Position numbers and translations under genes: made by a program. A DNA stretch of 18,209 bases from DASWHK01 sp036398215 (GTDB lineage: Bacteria > Acidobacteriota > UBA890): the NCBI GenBank assembly GCA_036398215.1, contig DASWHK010000119.1, forward strand, positions 1-18,209, read 5' to 3'. Below, piece after piece: positions 1 through 7,318 of the stretch; the first letter of the stretch is position 1; every line of letters starts with the position of its first letter. The notes below the pieces were generated by a model. The model was not told the origin of the DNA. It was given only the letters and a program-made list of their open reading frames with translations, and did not search any database.

Positions 1-887
1 GCGGCGGTGACCGCCTGGCGGTAGTGGTGGTCGTGGACGTCGCCGGCGACGAAGACCCCCTCGACCGCGGTGAAGGGCAGATGGCGGTCGGCGGGGCTGA
101 CGTAGCCCTGCTCGTCGAGGCGGATCGGCGAGCCGGTCAGGATCTCGGTGTTGGGATCGTGGCCGATGGCGACGAAGCAGCCGTGCACCGGCAGAGCGCT
201 CTCCTCGCCGGTCTTGTTGTTGACGATCCGCACCGCCTTCAGGCCGCTCTTCGGGTCGCCCTCGAAGCGCACGACCTCGGTGTTCCAGAGGAACTCGATC
301 TTGTCGTGGGCCAGGGCCCGCTCCTGCATGATCTTGCTGGCGCGCAGCTCTTCGCGGCGGTGCAGGACCGAGACCTTGCTGGCGAAGCGGGTCAGGAACA
401 GCGCCTCCTCCATCGCCGTGTCGCCGCCGCCGACGACGGCGATCTCCTGGTCGCGGAAGAAGGCGCCGTCGCAGGTGGCGCAGGTCGAGACCCCGTAGCC
501 GCGCAGCTCCATCTCGCCTTCGACGCCCAGCTGCTTGGGGGAGGCGCCGGTGGCGACGATCAACGCCTTGGCGTGATACGAGTCGCCGTTGCCGAGGGTG
601 ATCTCGAAGGGGCGCCGGGCGAGATCGAGTCGGGTGGCGTTCTGATGGGAGACGAACTCGGCCCCGAAGCGGGCCGCCTGCATCTTCATGCGGTCGATCA
701 GCTCCGGGCCCATGATGCCCTCGGGGAAGCCCGGGTAGTTCTCGACGTCGGTCGTGGTGTAGAGCTGGCCGCCGAACTCCAGCCCCTCGATGACCAGCGG
801 CGCCAGGTTGGCACGCGCGGCGTAGATCGCCGCGGTCAGCCCCGCGCAGCCGGAGCCCAGAATGATGACGTTGCGGGGACCTTCCAA
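1..887 (-). CDS. trxB: Thioredoxin reductase (NADPH), 3' end cut by the window
   Basis: FAD/NADPH flavoenzyme that passes electrons from NADPH to thioredoxin in the cytoplasm. Read on the minus strand, it has an N-terminal FAD-binding GSGCAGLTAA motif, the redox-active CATC (Cys136 and Cys139 from the chosen start, against 135/138 in E. coli TrxB), an NADPH-binding GGGDTAMEEA segment just after it, and a C-terminal VFVAGDVHDHHYRQAVTAA segment typical of the family. I chose the TTG at 887 because no ATG or GTG fits and GGAG lies 9 nt upstream. That start also puts the CATC at the usual residue number. About 295 codons are visible; the family is usually 305-320, so only the last few residues are missing. 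It lies 92 bp downstream of the Fis-like gene on the same strand. Its ribosome binding site lies inside an inverted repeat. The family call is very sure; the start is moderately sure. Confidence 0.96.
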   Translation of the reverse strand, partial: MEGPRNVIILGSGCAGLTAAIYAARANLAPLVIEGLEFGGQLYTTTDVENYPGFPEGIMGPELIDRMKMQAARFGAEFVSHQNATRLDLARRPFEITLGNGDSYHAKALIVATGASPKQLGVEGEMELRGYGVSTCATCDGAFFRDQEIAVVGGGDTAMEEALFLTRFASKVSVLHRREELRASKIMQERALAHDKIEFLWNTEVVRFEGDPKSGLKAVRIVNNKTGEESALPVHGCFVAIGHDPNTEILTGSPIRLDEQGYVSPADRHLPFTAVEGVFVAGDVHDHHYRQAVTA

Positions 888-897
888 GTCTCGATGC

Positions 898-940
898 TCC
901 AGAGGGCAGGTAAGCAGATGGTCGCAGCTCGCCCTCTGGA
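898..940 (-). promoter_or_regulatory. Inverted repeat covering the trxB ribosome binding site
   Basis: A perfect 10-bp inverted repeat, TCCAGAGGGC (898-907) and GCCCTCTGGA (931-940), has a 23-nt loop. On the minus-strand transcript the downstream arm ends in CTGGA and is directly followed by G, so most of the trxB Shine-Dalgarno GGAG would be paired. The start codon follows 9 nt later. It could be a translation-controlling hairpin, an operator for a dimeric regulator, or chance. Confidence 0.5.
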
Positions 941-979
941 CGGGATCGAGGCGCCAGCGTCAGCGTGCGAGCGTCGCTT

Positions 980-1435
980 CTACGCCTCCCCTGCGTAGAT
1001 GTCTTCGTCGGTGATGCCCAACCGACGAACGAGCTCGTAGAAGGTAGTGTACTTCATACCGGCAATCTCGGCTGCCTTCACCTTGACGCCGTTGGCCTCG
1101 CGCAGCGCTCGGATCGCCAGCAGCCGGCGGACGTCGTCGACGACGACGTCGAGCGCCTCCTCCGGGTGGCGCAGATCGAGCTGCACCGTCTCGGAGGTCT
1201 CGCCGCCCTCGAACTTCAGGCCGACTCCTTCGAGCCGGATCGTCCCGCTGCAATGCGGGCACGAGAACGTCCCGGTGCTCTCGAGCAGATGGAGAGGGGC
1301 CGCTGGAGCCAGGCCGTTGTCGCTGGACGCCGCCGGTTCACCGGCGGCATCGTCAGCAGCCTCCGAGGAAAGCGAAGCGCCGGCGCCGGACCTGACGGCC
1401 TGCGGTGCGTCATCTGTGTGGGGATCGTGATTCAT
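980..1435 (-). CDS. Small protein with CxxC pair and Fis-type helix-turn-helix
   Basis: 151 aa, not assignable to a named gene. Residues 1-50 are acidic, Ala/Ser-rich and probably disordered. A CPHC pair (Cys59, Cys62) resembles half of a zinc ribbon, with no second pair visible. Residues about 103-140 read as a Fis/NtrC-type DNA-binding helix-turn-helix: RRLLAIRALREANG, then KAAEIAGMKYTTFYELVRRL, with the usual Ala-Ala-Glu turn and a final Leu-Gly-Ile. The ATG at 1435 is preceded by GAGG at 7 nt. It is co-directional with and upstream of trxB and divergent from the SDR gene. It may be a regulator, possibly acting through the HTH without a sigma-54 AAA+ domain. The DNA-binding role is inferred from the HTH pattern only. 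Confidence 0.8.
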   Translation of the reverse strand: MNHDPHTDDAPQAVRSGAGASLSSEAADDAAGEPAASSDNGLAPAAPLHLLESTGTFSCPHCSGTIRLEGVGLKFEGGETSETVQLDLRHPEEALDVVVDDVRRLLAIRALREANGVKVKAAEIAGMKYTTFYELVRRLGITDEDIYAGEA

Positions 1436-1466
1436 GGGGAATCCTCATACTGGGGTGGTATCAGGA

Positions 1467-1472
1467 TAGAAT
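1467..1472 (+). promoter_or_regulatory. Candidate -10 element (TAGAAT) for the SDR operon
   Basis: TAGAAT lies 33 bp before the TTG start of the SDR gene in the 70-bp divergent region. It would give a leader of roughly 27 nt that still includes the AAGGAG ribosome binding site. No convincing -35 hexamer is seen at the expected distance, so this rests on the -10 alone. Confidence 0.3.
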
Positions 1473-1505
1473 CGGCACGCCCAGACCTTAGCGAAGGAGT
1501 GATCG

Positions 1506-2240
1506 TTGGCGCAACCGGTAGCATTGATTACGGGCGGAGCCGTGCGCGTCGGCCGCGCGATCAGCTCGGCGCTGAGCGCCGCCGGCTACCGGCTGGTGGT
1601 CAATTTCCACGCCTCGGAGGAGGCGGCGGCGAGCCTGGTCGATGAGCTGCGCGCCGCCGGCGGCGAGGCGATCGCCGTGGCCGCCGACGTTGCCGATCGC
1701 GACCAGGTCGAGGCGCTGATGGCCGCCGCCCTCGACGCTTTCGGCCGCCTCGACCTGGTCGTCAACAACGCCGCGATCTTCGAGGAGCGCCCCTTTCTGG
1801 AGGTCGAGCAGCGGCTCTGGAGGCGCACCCTCGAGGTCAACCTCGACGGCCCCTTCAACATCGGTCAGGCGGCGGCGCGGATCATGTCGAAGTCCGGCGG
1901 CGGTCGAATCATCAATATCTGCGGCACCGCCGGCGTCTCGCCGATCGCCACCCACGCCCCCTACTGCGTGTCGAAGGCCGGGCTCGACATGCTGACCCGC
2001 TGCATGGCGCAGGCCTTGGCGCCCTCGATCCTGGTCAACGGCGTGGCGCCCGGCACGGTGCTGTTCCCGGAGGGCACATCCGGCGAGCTGCAGGCGCGCA
2101 TCAAGGCGCAGATCCCGGTGGCCCGCATCGGCTCGCCCGACGACGTCGCGGCGGCCGTGTGCTTTCTCGCCCGGGCGCCCGAATACCTCACCGGGACGAT
2201 CATCACGGTCGACGGCGGCGCCAGCCTCGCCGCCGGATGA
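1506..2240 (+). CDS. SDR-family oxidoreductase, pteridine reductase (FolM/PTR1)-like
   Basis: 244-aa classical short-chain dehydrogenase/reductase. The N-terminal nucleotide-binding motif TGGAVRVGRA (residues 9-18) has the TGGAxRxG form common in FolM/PTR1-type pteridine reductases rather than the TGxxxGIG of FabG. It also has NNAAI (87-91), the catalytic YCVSK (Tyr153, Lys157) and a C-terminal ITVDGG typical of the fold. The position 13 residues before Tyr153, normally the catalytic Ser (Asp in PTR1), is Gly140, with Thr141 next to it. The TTG start is supported by AAGGAG 6 nt upstream; no ATG fits. It is the first gene of a compact plus-strand set, and its stop overlaps a possible ATG of the next gene (ATGA at 2237). 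The substrate is not proven; another NAD(P)H-dependent carbonyl reduction is possible. Confidence 0.88.
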   Translation: MAQPVALITGGAVRVGRAISSALSAAGYRLVVNFHASEEAAASLVDELRAAGGEAIAVAADVADRDQVEALMAAALDAFGRLDLVVNNAAIFEERPFLEVEQRLWRRTLEVNLDGPFNIGQAAARIMSKSGGGRIINICGTAGVSPIATHAPYCVSKAGLDMLTRCMAQALAPSILVNGVAPGTVLFPEGTSGELQARIKAQIPVARIGSPDDVAAAVCFLARAPEYLTGTIITVDGGASLAAG

Positions 2241-2251
2241 GGCCCGGCGCC

Positions 2252-2258
2252 GGGGAGG
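2252..2258 (+). promoter_or_regulatory. Strong ribosome binding site (GGGGAGG) deciding the GDPD start
   Basis: GGGGAGG ends 8 nt before GTG at 2267. The alternative ATG at 2237, which overlaps the previous stop as ATGA, has only a weak site in front of it, so the GTG is preferred. Confidence 0.6.
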
Positions 2259-2266
2259 CAGCGCCG

Positions 2267-3040
2267 GTGAGACCGCACGGCTGGGACAGGCTGCCGTTCC
2301 TGATCGCCCACCGTGGCGACTCGTCGCGGGCGCCGGAGAACACGCTGGCGTCCTTCGAGGGCGCGCTCGAGGCCGGCGCCGAGGTCCTCGAGTGCGACGT
2401 GCAGCTGTCGGCCGACGGCGTCGCCGTGATCGTCCATGACCCGATGGTGGATCGCACCACCGACGGCGCCGGCCTCGTGCGCGGCATGTCGTGGCCGCAG
2501 CTGCGGGCCCTCGACGCCGGTTATCCCGCCCGCTTCGGCTCCGCCTTCGCCGGCCAGCGGCTGCCGCGCCTGGAAGACCTCTTCGACCTGGCCAGGGGAC
2601 GGGCCCAGGTGTTCGTGGAGATCAAGCCCGAGGCGCTGGCCGGCGGCGGTGGCCGGGTCGAGGCCGCCCTCGTCGCCGCGGCGCGGCGCACCGGGGTGGA
2701 GGCCGACGTCGGCGTGCTCTCGTTCGCGCCGCAGGCGCTGGTGAGGGTGGCGGCCCTGGCGCCAGAGATGCCCCTCGGCCTGGTGTTCCGCTGGTGGCGC
2801 CGCCGGCGGCTGGCGCCGGAGACGGTCGCCGCCGGCGCCGACTACCTGGTCGGCTACGCGCCCCGCCTGCTGGCCGATCCGGCGATCGTCTCCGGCGCCC
2901 ACGCCGCCGGCCTGCGCGTCGGCGCCTACGTTGCCGACAGCGTCGAGGTCATGGCCGGCCTGCTGCGCATCGGCGTCGACGGCATCGCCACCAATCGGGT
3001 CGGCGACCTGCTGCCGGCGTTCCAGGAAATGACCTCGTGA
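2267..3040 (+). CDS. Glycerophosphodiester phosphodiesterase family protein
   Basis: 257 aa from the GTG (267 aa if the ATG at 2237 is used). It hydrolyses glycerophosphodiesters to sn-glycerol 3-phosphate and an alcohol, or acts on related phosphodiesters; its place in a TIM barrel is known for the family. Visible motifs in order are HRGD (His15, Arg16), PENT (Glu24), ECDVQLSADG (Glu42, Asp44), VHDPMVDRTTDG (His57), VEIK (Glu118, Lys120) and the C-terminal DGIATNRV. These are the metal-binding and catalytic positions of the family. No signal peptide is seen, which suggests a cytoplasmic enzyme (UgpQ-like rather than GlpQ-like). Its TGA overlaps the next GTG start, so translation of the two is probably coupled. 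Confidence 0.93.
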   Translation: MRPHGWDRLPFLIAHRGDSSRAPENTLASFEGALEAGAEVLECDVQLSADGVAVIVHDPMVDRTTDGAGLVRGMSWPQLRALDAGYPARFGSAFAGQRLPRLEDLFDLARGRAQVFVEIKPEALAGGGGRVEAALVAAARRTGVEADVGVLSFAPQALVRVAALAPEMPLGLVFRWWRRRRLAPETVAAGADYLVGYAPRLLADPAIVSGAHAAGLRVGAYVADSVEVMAGLLRIGVDGIATNRVGDLLPAFQEMTS

Positions 3041-4128
3041 CCGGCGGCAGCGGAGGACCACCCCTGCGGGTGGCGATCACCGGGGCGTCCGGCTACCTGG
3101 GTACCGGGCTGGCGCAGCGGTGCCGCTCCGCCGGCGCCGAGGTCCTCGGGCTCGACGTGCGCCGTCCGGGCCGCGACTGGCCGGCCGGCGCCGCCTTTGC
3201 TCGCCAGGACGTCGCCGATCCCGGGCTCGGCGCCCGCCTCGAAGCCTTTCGTCCCCACCTGCTCGTCCACCTGGCATGGGTCTTCGACCCGATCCACGAC
3301 CGCGAGCGCGAGGCCCGCATCGACGTCGAAGGGACCCGCAACGCCTTCGAAGCGGCGGCCGCCGCCGGCGCGCGGCGCATCGTCTACCCGAGCAGCACGA
3401 CGTCGTACGGCATCGACCCGGCGCGCACGACGCCGTACACCGAGCAGGACCCACCGCGTCCCAACCCACGCTACCCCTACGGCCGCTTCAAGGCCGAGGT
3501 CGAGCAGTGGCTGCCCGAGTTCCGGGCCGCCCACCCGGAGGTCGAGCTGGTGGTGGCCCGCGCCTGCATCGTGCTCGGCCGGCGGGCGCGCAACATCGTG
3601 ACCCACATCACAGAGTGGCCGCTGATGTTCCGCATCGCCGGGTATGACCCGCCGCTGCAGTTCCTCCACGAGCGGGACGCCGCCGACCTGTTGTGGTGGA
3701 TGATGACCGAGGCGCCGCCGGGGGTCTTCAACGCCGCCGGCTCGGGGGTCCTCCTCTACAAGGAAGTCTGTCGCCTTGCCGGCAAGCCCTGCCTAGCCCT
3801 GCCGGCGGCGCTCTTGTATCCGCTGGTGGCGATCGGCTGGCGGCTACGGTTGCTGCGCTTTCCGCCGGGGCTGCTCGACTACATCCGTTATTCATGGGTA
3901 GCGGATACGGCCCGGCTGACCGAGGAGCTGGGCTTCCGCCCTCGGCATAGCAGCCGGGAGGCGCTGGCGGACTACCTCGAGGCGAGCCAGGGCGCCGGTC
4001 GTGCCGGCGGGGCGGCGGCGGGCGGCCCTGGCGCCTCCGGCGCCGGCCGCGGAGGTGCGGGCGGGTTGGCGGCACGCGACGCTGACGCCGGCGGCGCCGG
4101 GCCCGGTCCTAACGGCAGTGAAATGTAA
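3037..4128 (+). CDS. NAD-dependent epimerase/dehydratase family protein (extended SDR)
   Basis: 363 aa from the GTG at 3037, whose GTGA overlaps the stop of the preceding gene. A nucleotide-binding GASGYLG (16-22), an acidic end of beta-2 (GLDVRRPGRDW), HLAW, SSTTSYG and the catalytic YGRFK (Tyr-x-x-x-Lys) mark an extended SDR acting on nucleotide sugars or a related substrate. Starts at 3064 or 3070 are also possible because GGAGG at 3052-3056 precedes them. The last about 45 residues are a Gly/Ala/Arg-rich low-complexity tail not usual in the family. The hydrophobic stretch LALPAALLYPLVAIGWRLRL could associate with membrane. The exact substrate cannot be named. Confidence 0.88.
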   Translation: MTGGSGGPPLRVAITGASGYLGTGLAQRCRSAGAEVLGLDVRRPGRDWPAGAAFARQDVADPGLGARLEAFRPHLLVHLAWVFDPIHDREREARIDVEGTRNAFEAAAAAGARRIVYPSSTTSYGIDPARTTPYTEQDPPRPNPRYPYGRFKAEVEQWLPEFRAAHPEVELVVARACIVLGRRARNIVTHITEWPLMFRIAGYDPPLQFLHERDAADLLWWMMTEAPPGVFNAAGSGVLLYKEVCRLAGKPCLALPAALLYPLVAIGWRLRLLRFPPGLLDYIRYSWVADTARLTEELGFRPRHSSREALADYLEASQGAGRAGGAAAGGPGASGAGRGGAGGLAARDADAGGAGPGPNGSEM

Positions 4129-4139
4129 GATTCCTTACA
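4124..4139. promoter_or_regulatory. CRP-family-like palindrome upstream of the Crp/Fnr gene
   Basis: TGTAAG-ATTC-CTTACA is a perfect two-fold symmetric site. It equals TGTAA-N6-TTACA, the same spacing as the CRP consensus TGTGA-N6-TCACA. It overlaps the stop codon of the epimerase gene and lies about 160 bp before the start of a Crp/Fnr regulator, in an otherwise GC-rich stretch. Autoregulation is the natural reading but is inferred. Confidence 0.5.
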
Positions 4140-4238
4140 CGCTCGGCGGTCGTCGAGCGGACCCCACCGCCGCCGTGTACTCTCTCCGTGGCGGAGCTCC
4201 CGCTGCAACACGTCGCGCCCCTACCAACCGGAGCAACA

Positions 4239-4290
4239 TTCCGCGGCCACGAGCCGGCAACGGCTACCCGACTGTTCCGCGGCCGTGGGG
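4239..4290 (+). repeat. Repeated TTCCGCGGCC motif in the crp leader
   Basis: TTCCGCGGCC occurs at 4239-4248 and 4275-4284 within the leader of the Crp/Fnr gene. The second copy extends to TTCCGCGGCCGTGGGG (4275-4290), whose last bases form the ribosome binding site. The identical 16-mer precedes the gene at 17556. A short CCGC/GUGG stem is possible in the RNA. Confidence 0.4.
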
Positions 4291-4299
4291 GATGCGACC

Positions 4300-5001
4300 A
4301 TGCCGCGCTCGGAAGCGATCGTCGACGATCAGGCGAAGCTCTGGCGCCTCCGTCGCTCGGAGCTGCTCCGTGACCTCTCTCCCGCGGCCATCAAGGATCT
4401 GGGCGCCCTGTGCAAGATCCGGGTGGTCGAGCGCGGGGCTTCGATCTACTCGGTCGGCGACCCCGCCGACGCGATCTTTCTCGTCGAATCCGGCGCCATC
4501 GAGCTGTCGCGCGTCCTCCAGGGGCGGGAGGTCAACCTCGCGATTCTCGGGCCGATGGACGCCTTCGGCGAGGCGGCGCTCGTCGGCGTGGAGAAACGCG
4601 CCGGCGCCGCCGGCGCCGTCGAGGATTCGGTCCTGTGCGCGCTCGAGGCGCTTCCCTTCGAGAAGATCCTGAGCGCCCACCCCGACCTGGCGTTGCGCTT
4701 CACCCGGCTGCTGGCCCGGCGCTTGCGGCGCGTCGAAGACCGGATCCAGGATATCCTCTTCGAGAACGTGCGCACCCGCCTGGCGCATACGATCGCCCGG
4801 CTGGCGCGGCGATTCGGGGAGCAGGTGCCGCGGGGAACCCGCCTCAACCTGCGCCTGACCCAGACCGACATGGCCCGGCTGATCGGCTCGACCCGTGAGA
4901 CCACAAGCACGATGTTCAACGAGCTGCGCCGCGAAGGCCTGGTCGAGAACGACGGGCCGTACATCCTCGTGCGCGCCCCCGACACCCTCGCGATCTACTG
5001 A
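4300..5001 (+). CDS. Crp/Fnr family transcriptional regulator
   Basis: 233 aa from the ATG at 4300, chosen because GGGGGA lies 7 nt before it; a GTG at 4285 would add five residues. Residues about 20-125 form a cyclic-nucleotide-binding-type beta-roll, with the GDPADAIFLVESGAIEL block and DAFGEAAL at 87-94 in the place of the phosphate-binding cassette. Then comes a long dimer helix (about 127-165) and a winged HTH (about 187-213) whose recognition helix contains STRETTSTMFNELRREG. The Arg-Glu pair at 199-200 matches the DNA-reading residues of CRP, but the later Arg of CRP (ETVGR) is Thr here (ETTST). There is no N-terminal cysteine cluster, so it is not an FNR-type Fe-S oxygen sensor. The ligand is unknown. 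A palindrome at 4124 suggests self-control. Confidence 0.93.
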   Translation: MPRSEAIVDDQAKLWRLRRSELLRDLSPAAIKDLGALCKIRVVERGASIYSVGDPADAIFLVESGAIELSRVLQGREVNLAILGPMDAFGEAALVGVEKRAGAAGAVEDSVLCALEALPFEKILSAHPDLALRFTRLLARRLRRVEDRIQDILFENVRTRLAHTIARLARRFGEQVPRGTRLNLRLTQTDMARLIGSTRETTSTMFNELRREGLVENDGPYILVRAPDTLAIY

Positions 5002-5065
5002 CAAGCTTCAGGCGACCGCGGCTTCATCCATCAGGGTCGGCCGCAGCCCATGGGCAACTACTGAC

Positions 5066-7318
5066 TTGCGGCGGGCGGGGTGGCTCGTCATCGGGGGCCT
5101 GCTCGGGTTGCTGGCCGGCGACGGAGCGGGCGCCGTGCAGGCCGCGTCCCGCATCTCCCCCATTTCAAGGGCGGGAGCCGTGTCGCGCCCGGCGCGTCCC
5201 GATCTCGCCGCCGCTCGACCCGAACGGGCGCCGGCAACGGCCTTGCAGGTCCACGACCTGTCGCTGGGCCTGCCCGAAGACCTCGCCGCCGCCGCCACCT
5301 TGCTGGCCGCCGAGGACCGCCGGGAGCTGGGCGACGATCTGCTGCGATTGACCCGCGACCAGGATCCCGCGGTGCGGGCGCGAGCGGCGCTGGCTGTCGG
5401 CAGGGTTGCGCTTCCGGCCGGCGCGGCGCGGCTCATGGAGCTGATGCGCGACCCCGACCCGGGGGTCCGCGCCCTCGCTGCCTTCGCCTCCGGCCTGGTC
5501 GAGCTCGACCTCGAGCCTGCGACCGCCGCGGCGATGCGGCGCCGCCTGGTCGAGCAGCTGCTGCCGCTGCTCGACGACCCCGAAACGCTGGTCGTCGAGC
5601 AGGGGGTGTGGGCGCTCGGCGTCCTTGCCGATCCGGCGGCGATCCCCGGGCTCAGGGAGCTCCTCACCGCCGCCGGCCGGCCTCCCGAGGTGCTGGCCGC
5701 GGCGCTGGGCGCCTGGTGGCGGCTGCCCGCCGCGCCGATCGAACCGGTGGTGCCGTTGCTCGCCTCCCCCTTCCCGGAGGTACGGCGCGCCGCGGCCACG
5801 GCGCTGCGCCGGCTCGGGGGACCGGGATCGACGGCGCCGCTCGAGACGCTGCTCGCCGATCCTGATCCGCGGGTCCGGGTCGCGGCGCTCGCTGGCCTGC
5901 GCGAGGCGCCGCTCGCCGTCGCCCGCCGCCACCTCCCGCGGCTGTTCGCCGATGACGACGCCACAATCGTGCACGCCGCCCTGCAATGGGTCGTCGCGCT
6001 CTGGTCCGATCGCGACGATGACATCGACGAGGAGCTGCTGCTCGCCGTGCTTCGGGCTTCCCTGCACCGTGACCGTCACGTGCAACGGCTCGCCTTCCGG
6101 GCCCTGGCGCTGGCTGCGGGTGAGTACACGGTTCCCGAGGATCGTCTCGTCCATGCGCTCCACAACCCCGACCCCGCCATCCGGATGGCGGCGCTCGACG
6201 CCCTTGCCTTGGCGGGAGGCGACCTGCTCGAAGACTCCCTGGACGACCTGCTCCGCGAGTACCGGATCGACGCGCCGCCGGTGGAGCCCGGCCCGTCGGC
6301 GCTGCCGGCGCGGCTCGCGGACAACCCGCTCGAGGCGGCGGCGGTGGTCCGCGCCCTGGCGGTCTCCGGGGATCGCGACGCCTGGCCGTGGCTGCGCATC
6401 CTCGCCGACTACGGGCCGGAGGCGGCGCGCGCGGAGGCGCTGAGGCAGCTGACGACAGTCGACCCGCAGGCGGCCGCTGCAACCATCGCGCGCCTGCTGG
6501 GGGACGGGTCGCCGGCCCTGCAGGCCGTGGCCGCCGAGGAGCTCGCGCGGCTCCGGGCCCGCGGCCTCGCCCCTTCACCCGGGGCCGGCTCGGAGAGCTG
6601 GACGGACCTGCTATGGGATGCCCAGCGGCGCCTCGCGGAGGCGGGCGCGCTCGAGCCGCGCCTGGTCCTGCTGCGGACGCTGATGACCCTCGATCGCCAG
6701 GCCATTCGCGTGCGAGCGTCGATCCTGCTCTCCGGGGACGACCGCGTCGTGCGGTTGTGGGCGCTTCGCAACCTGGCGCCGGGTCCGCTCGGCCCGTCGC
6801 CGTCGCCACTGCTCGAAGCCATCGCGCCGCTGCGCAGCGGGCGTGACGCCGCCGACTACCGCCGGCTCGCCGGCGCGGCCCTCGCCGGCCAGGCGAGACC
6901 GCCGCGGCTGGAGGTGGTGACGGCTCGCGGCACCTTCGTCTGGGAGCTGCGTCCCGACTGGGCGCCGCTGGCCGGCGCCGCTCTCCTCGACCGCGTCGAC
7001 GCCGGCTTTTTCGAGGGGGCCGTCTTTCACCGGGTCATCGCCGATTTCGTCATCCAGGCCGGCGATCCGACGGCCATCGGCTTCGGGGGAGCGCCCGGGA
7101 GCCTGCGCAGCGAGGAGACGCCGATCCCCTTCGAGGCCGGCGTGGTCGGCTTGGCGCTTGCCGGCCGCGACACGGGTGGCAGCCAGTTCTTCGTGACGGT
7201 TTCGCCGCAGCCCCATCTGACCGGCGTCTACCCGGCGCTGGGGCGCATCGTCGACGGCGACGGCGTTCTCGAGCGCATCCAGCCGGGCGACGCGCTGAGC
7301 ATCCGGCGTCGGGATTGA
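5066..7318 (+). CDS. Exported HEAT-repeat protein with C-terminal cyclophilin-type peptidyl-prolyl isomerase
   Basis: 750 aa from the TTG at 5066, chosen because it opens a clear signal peptide (RRAGWLVIGGLLGLLAG, then AVQAA); the ribosome binding site is weak and the start uncertain. Residues about 60-600 are tandem alpha-helical HEAT/PBS-type repeats, seen as recurring blocks such as DPAVRARAALAVGRVAL, DPGVRALAAFASGLVEL and DPRVRVAALAGLREAPL. Residues about 615-750 are a cyclophilin domain with FHRVIADFVIQAGDP (catalytic-type Arg656), GSQFFVTVSPQPHL and a C-terminal YPALGRIVDG. The likely role is proline isomerisation or chaperoning of exported proteins, the HEAT solenoid serving as a binding scaffold. 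It follows the Crp/Fnr gene by 64 bp on the same strand. The two domain calls are sure; the biological client is unknown. Confidence 0.9.
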   Translation: MRRAGWLVIGGLLGLLAGDGAGAVQAASRISPISRAGAVSRPARPDLAAARPERAPATALQVHDLSLGLPEDLAAAATLLAAEDRRELGDDLLRLTRDQDPAVRARAALAVGRVALPAGAARLMELMRDPDPGVRALAAFASGLVELDLEPATAAAMRRRLVEQLLPLLDDPETLVVEQGVWALGVLADPAAIPGLRELLTAAGRPPEVLAAALGAWWRLPAAPIEPVVPLLASPFPEVRRAAATALRRLGGPGSTAPLETLLADPDPRVRVAALAGLREAPLAVARRHLPRLFADDDATIVHAALQWVVALWSDRDDDIDEELLLAVLRASLHRDRHVQRLAFRALALAAGEYTVPEDRLVHALHNPDPAIRMAALDALALAGGDLLEDSLDDLLREYRIDAPPVEPGPSALPARLADNPLEAAAVVRALAVSGDRDAWPWLRILADYGPEAARAEALRQLTTVDPQAAAATIARLLGDGSPALQAVAAEELARLRARGLAPSPGAGSESWTDLLWDAQRRLAEAGALEPRLVLLRTLMTLDRQAIRVRASILLSGDDRVVRLWALRNLAPGPLGPSPSPLLEAIAPLRSGRDAADYRRLAGAALAGQARPPRLEVVTARGTFVWELRPDWAPLAGAALLDRVDAGFFEGAVFHRVIADFVIQAGDPTAIGFGGAPGSLRSEETPIPFEAGVVGLALAGRDTGGSQFFVTVSPQPHLTGVYPALGRIVDGDGVLERIQPGDALSIRRRD

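Noticed and set aside
24..998. Long plus-strand open frame across the trxB region
   Set aside because: It lies opposite trxB, has no recognisable motifs, and reflects the third-position GC bias of the real minus-strand gene.
4300..5001. FNR-type oxygen sensor
   Set aside because: There is no N-terminal cysteine cluster; the two cysteines (38 and 113) are within the beta-roll region.
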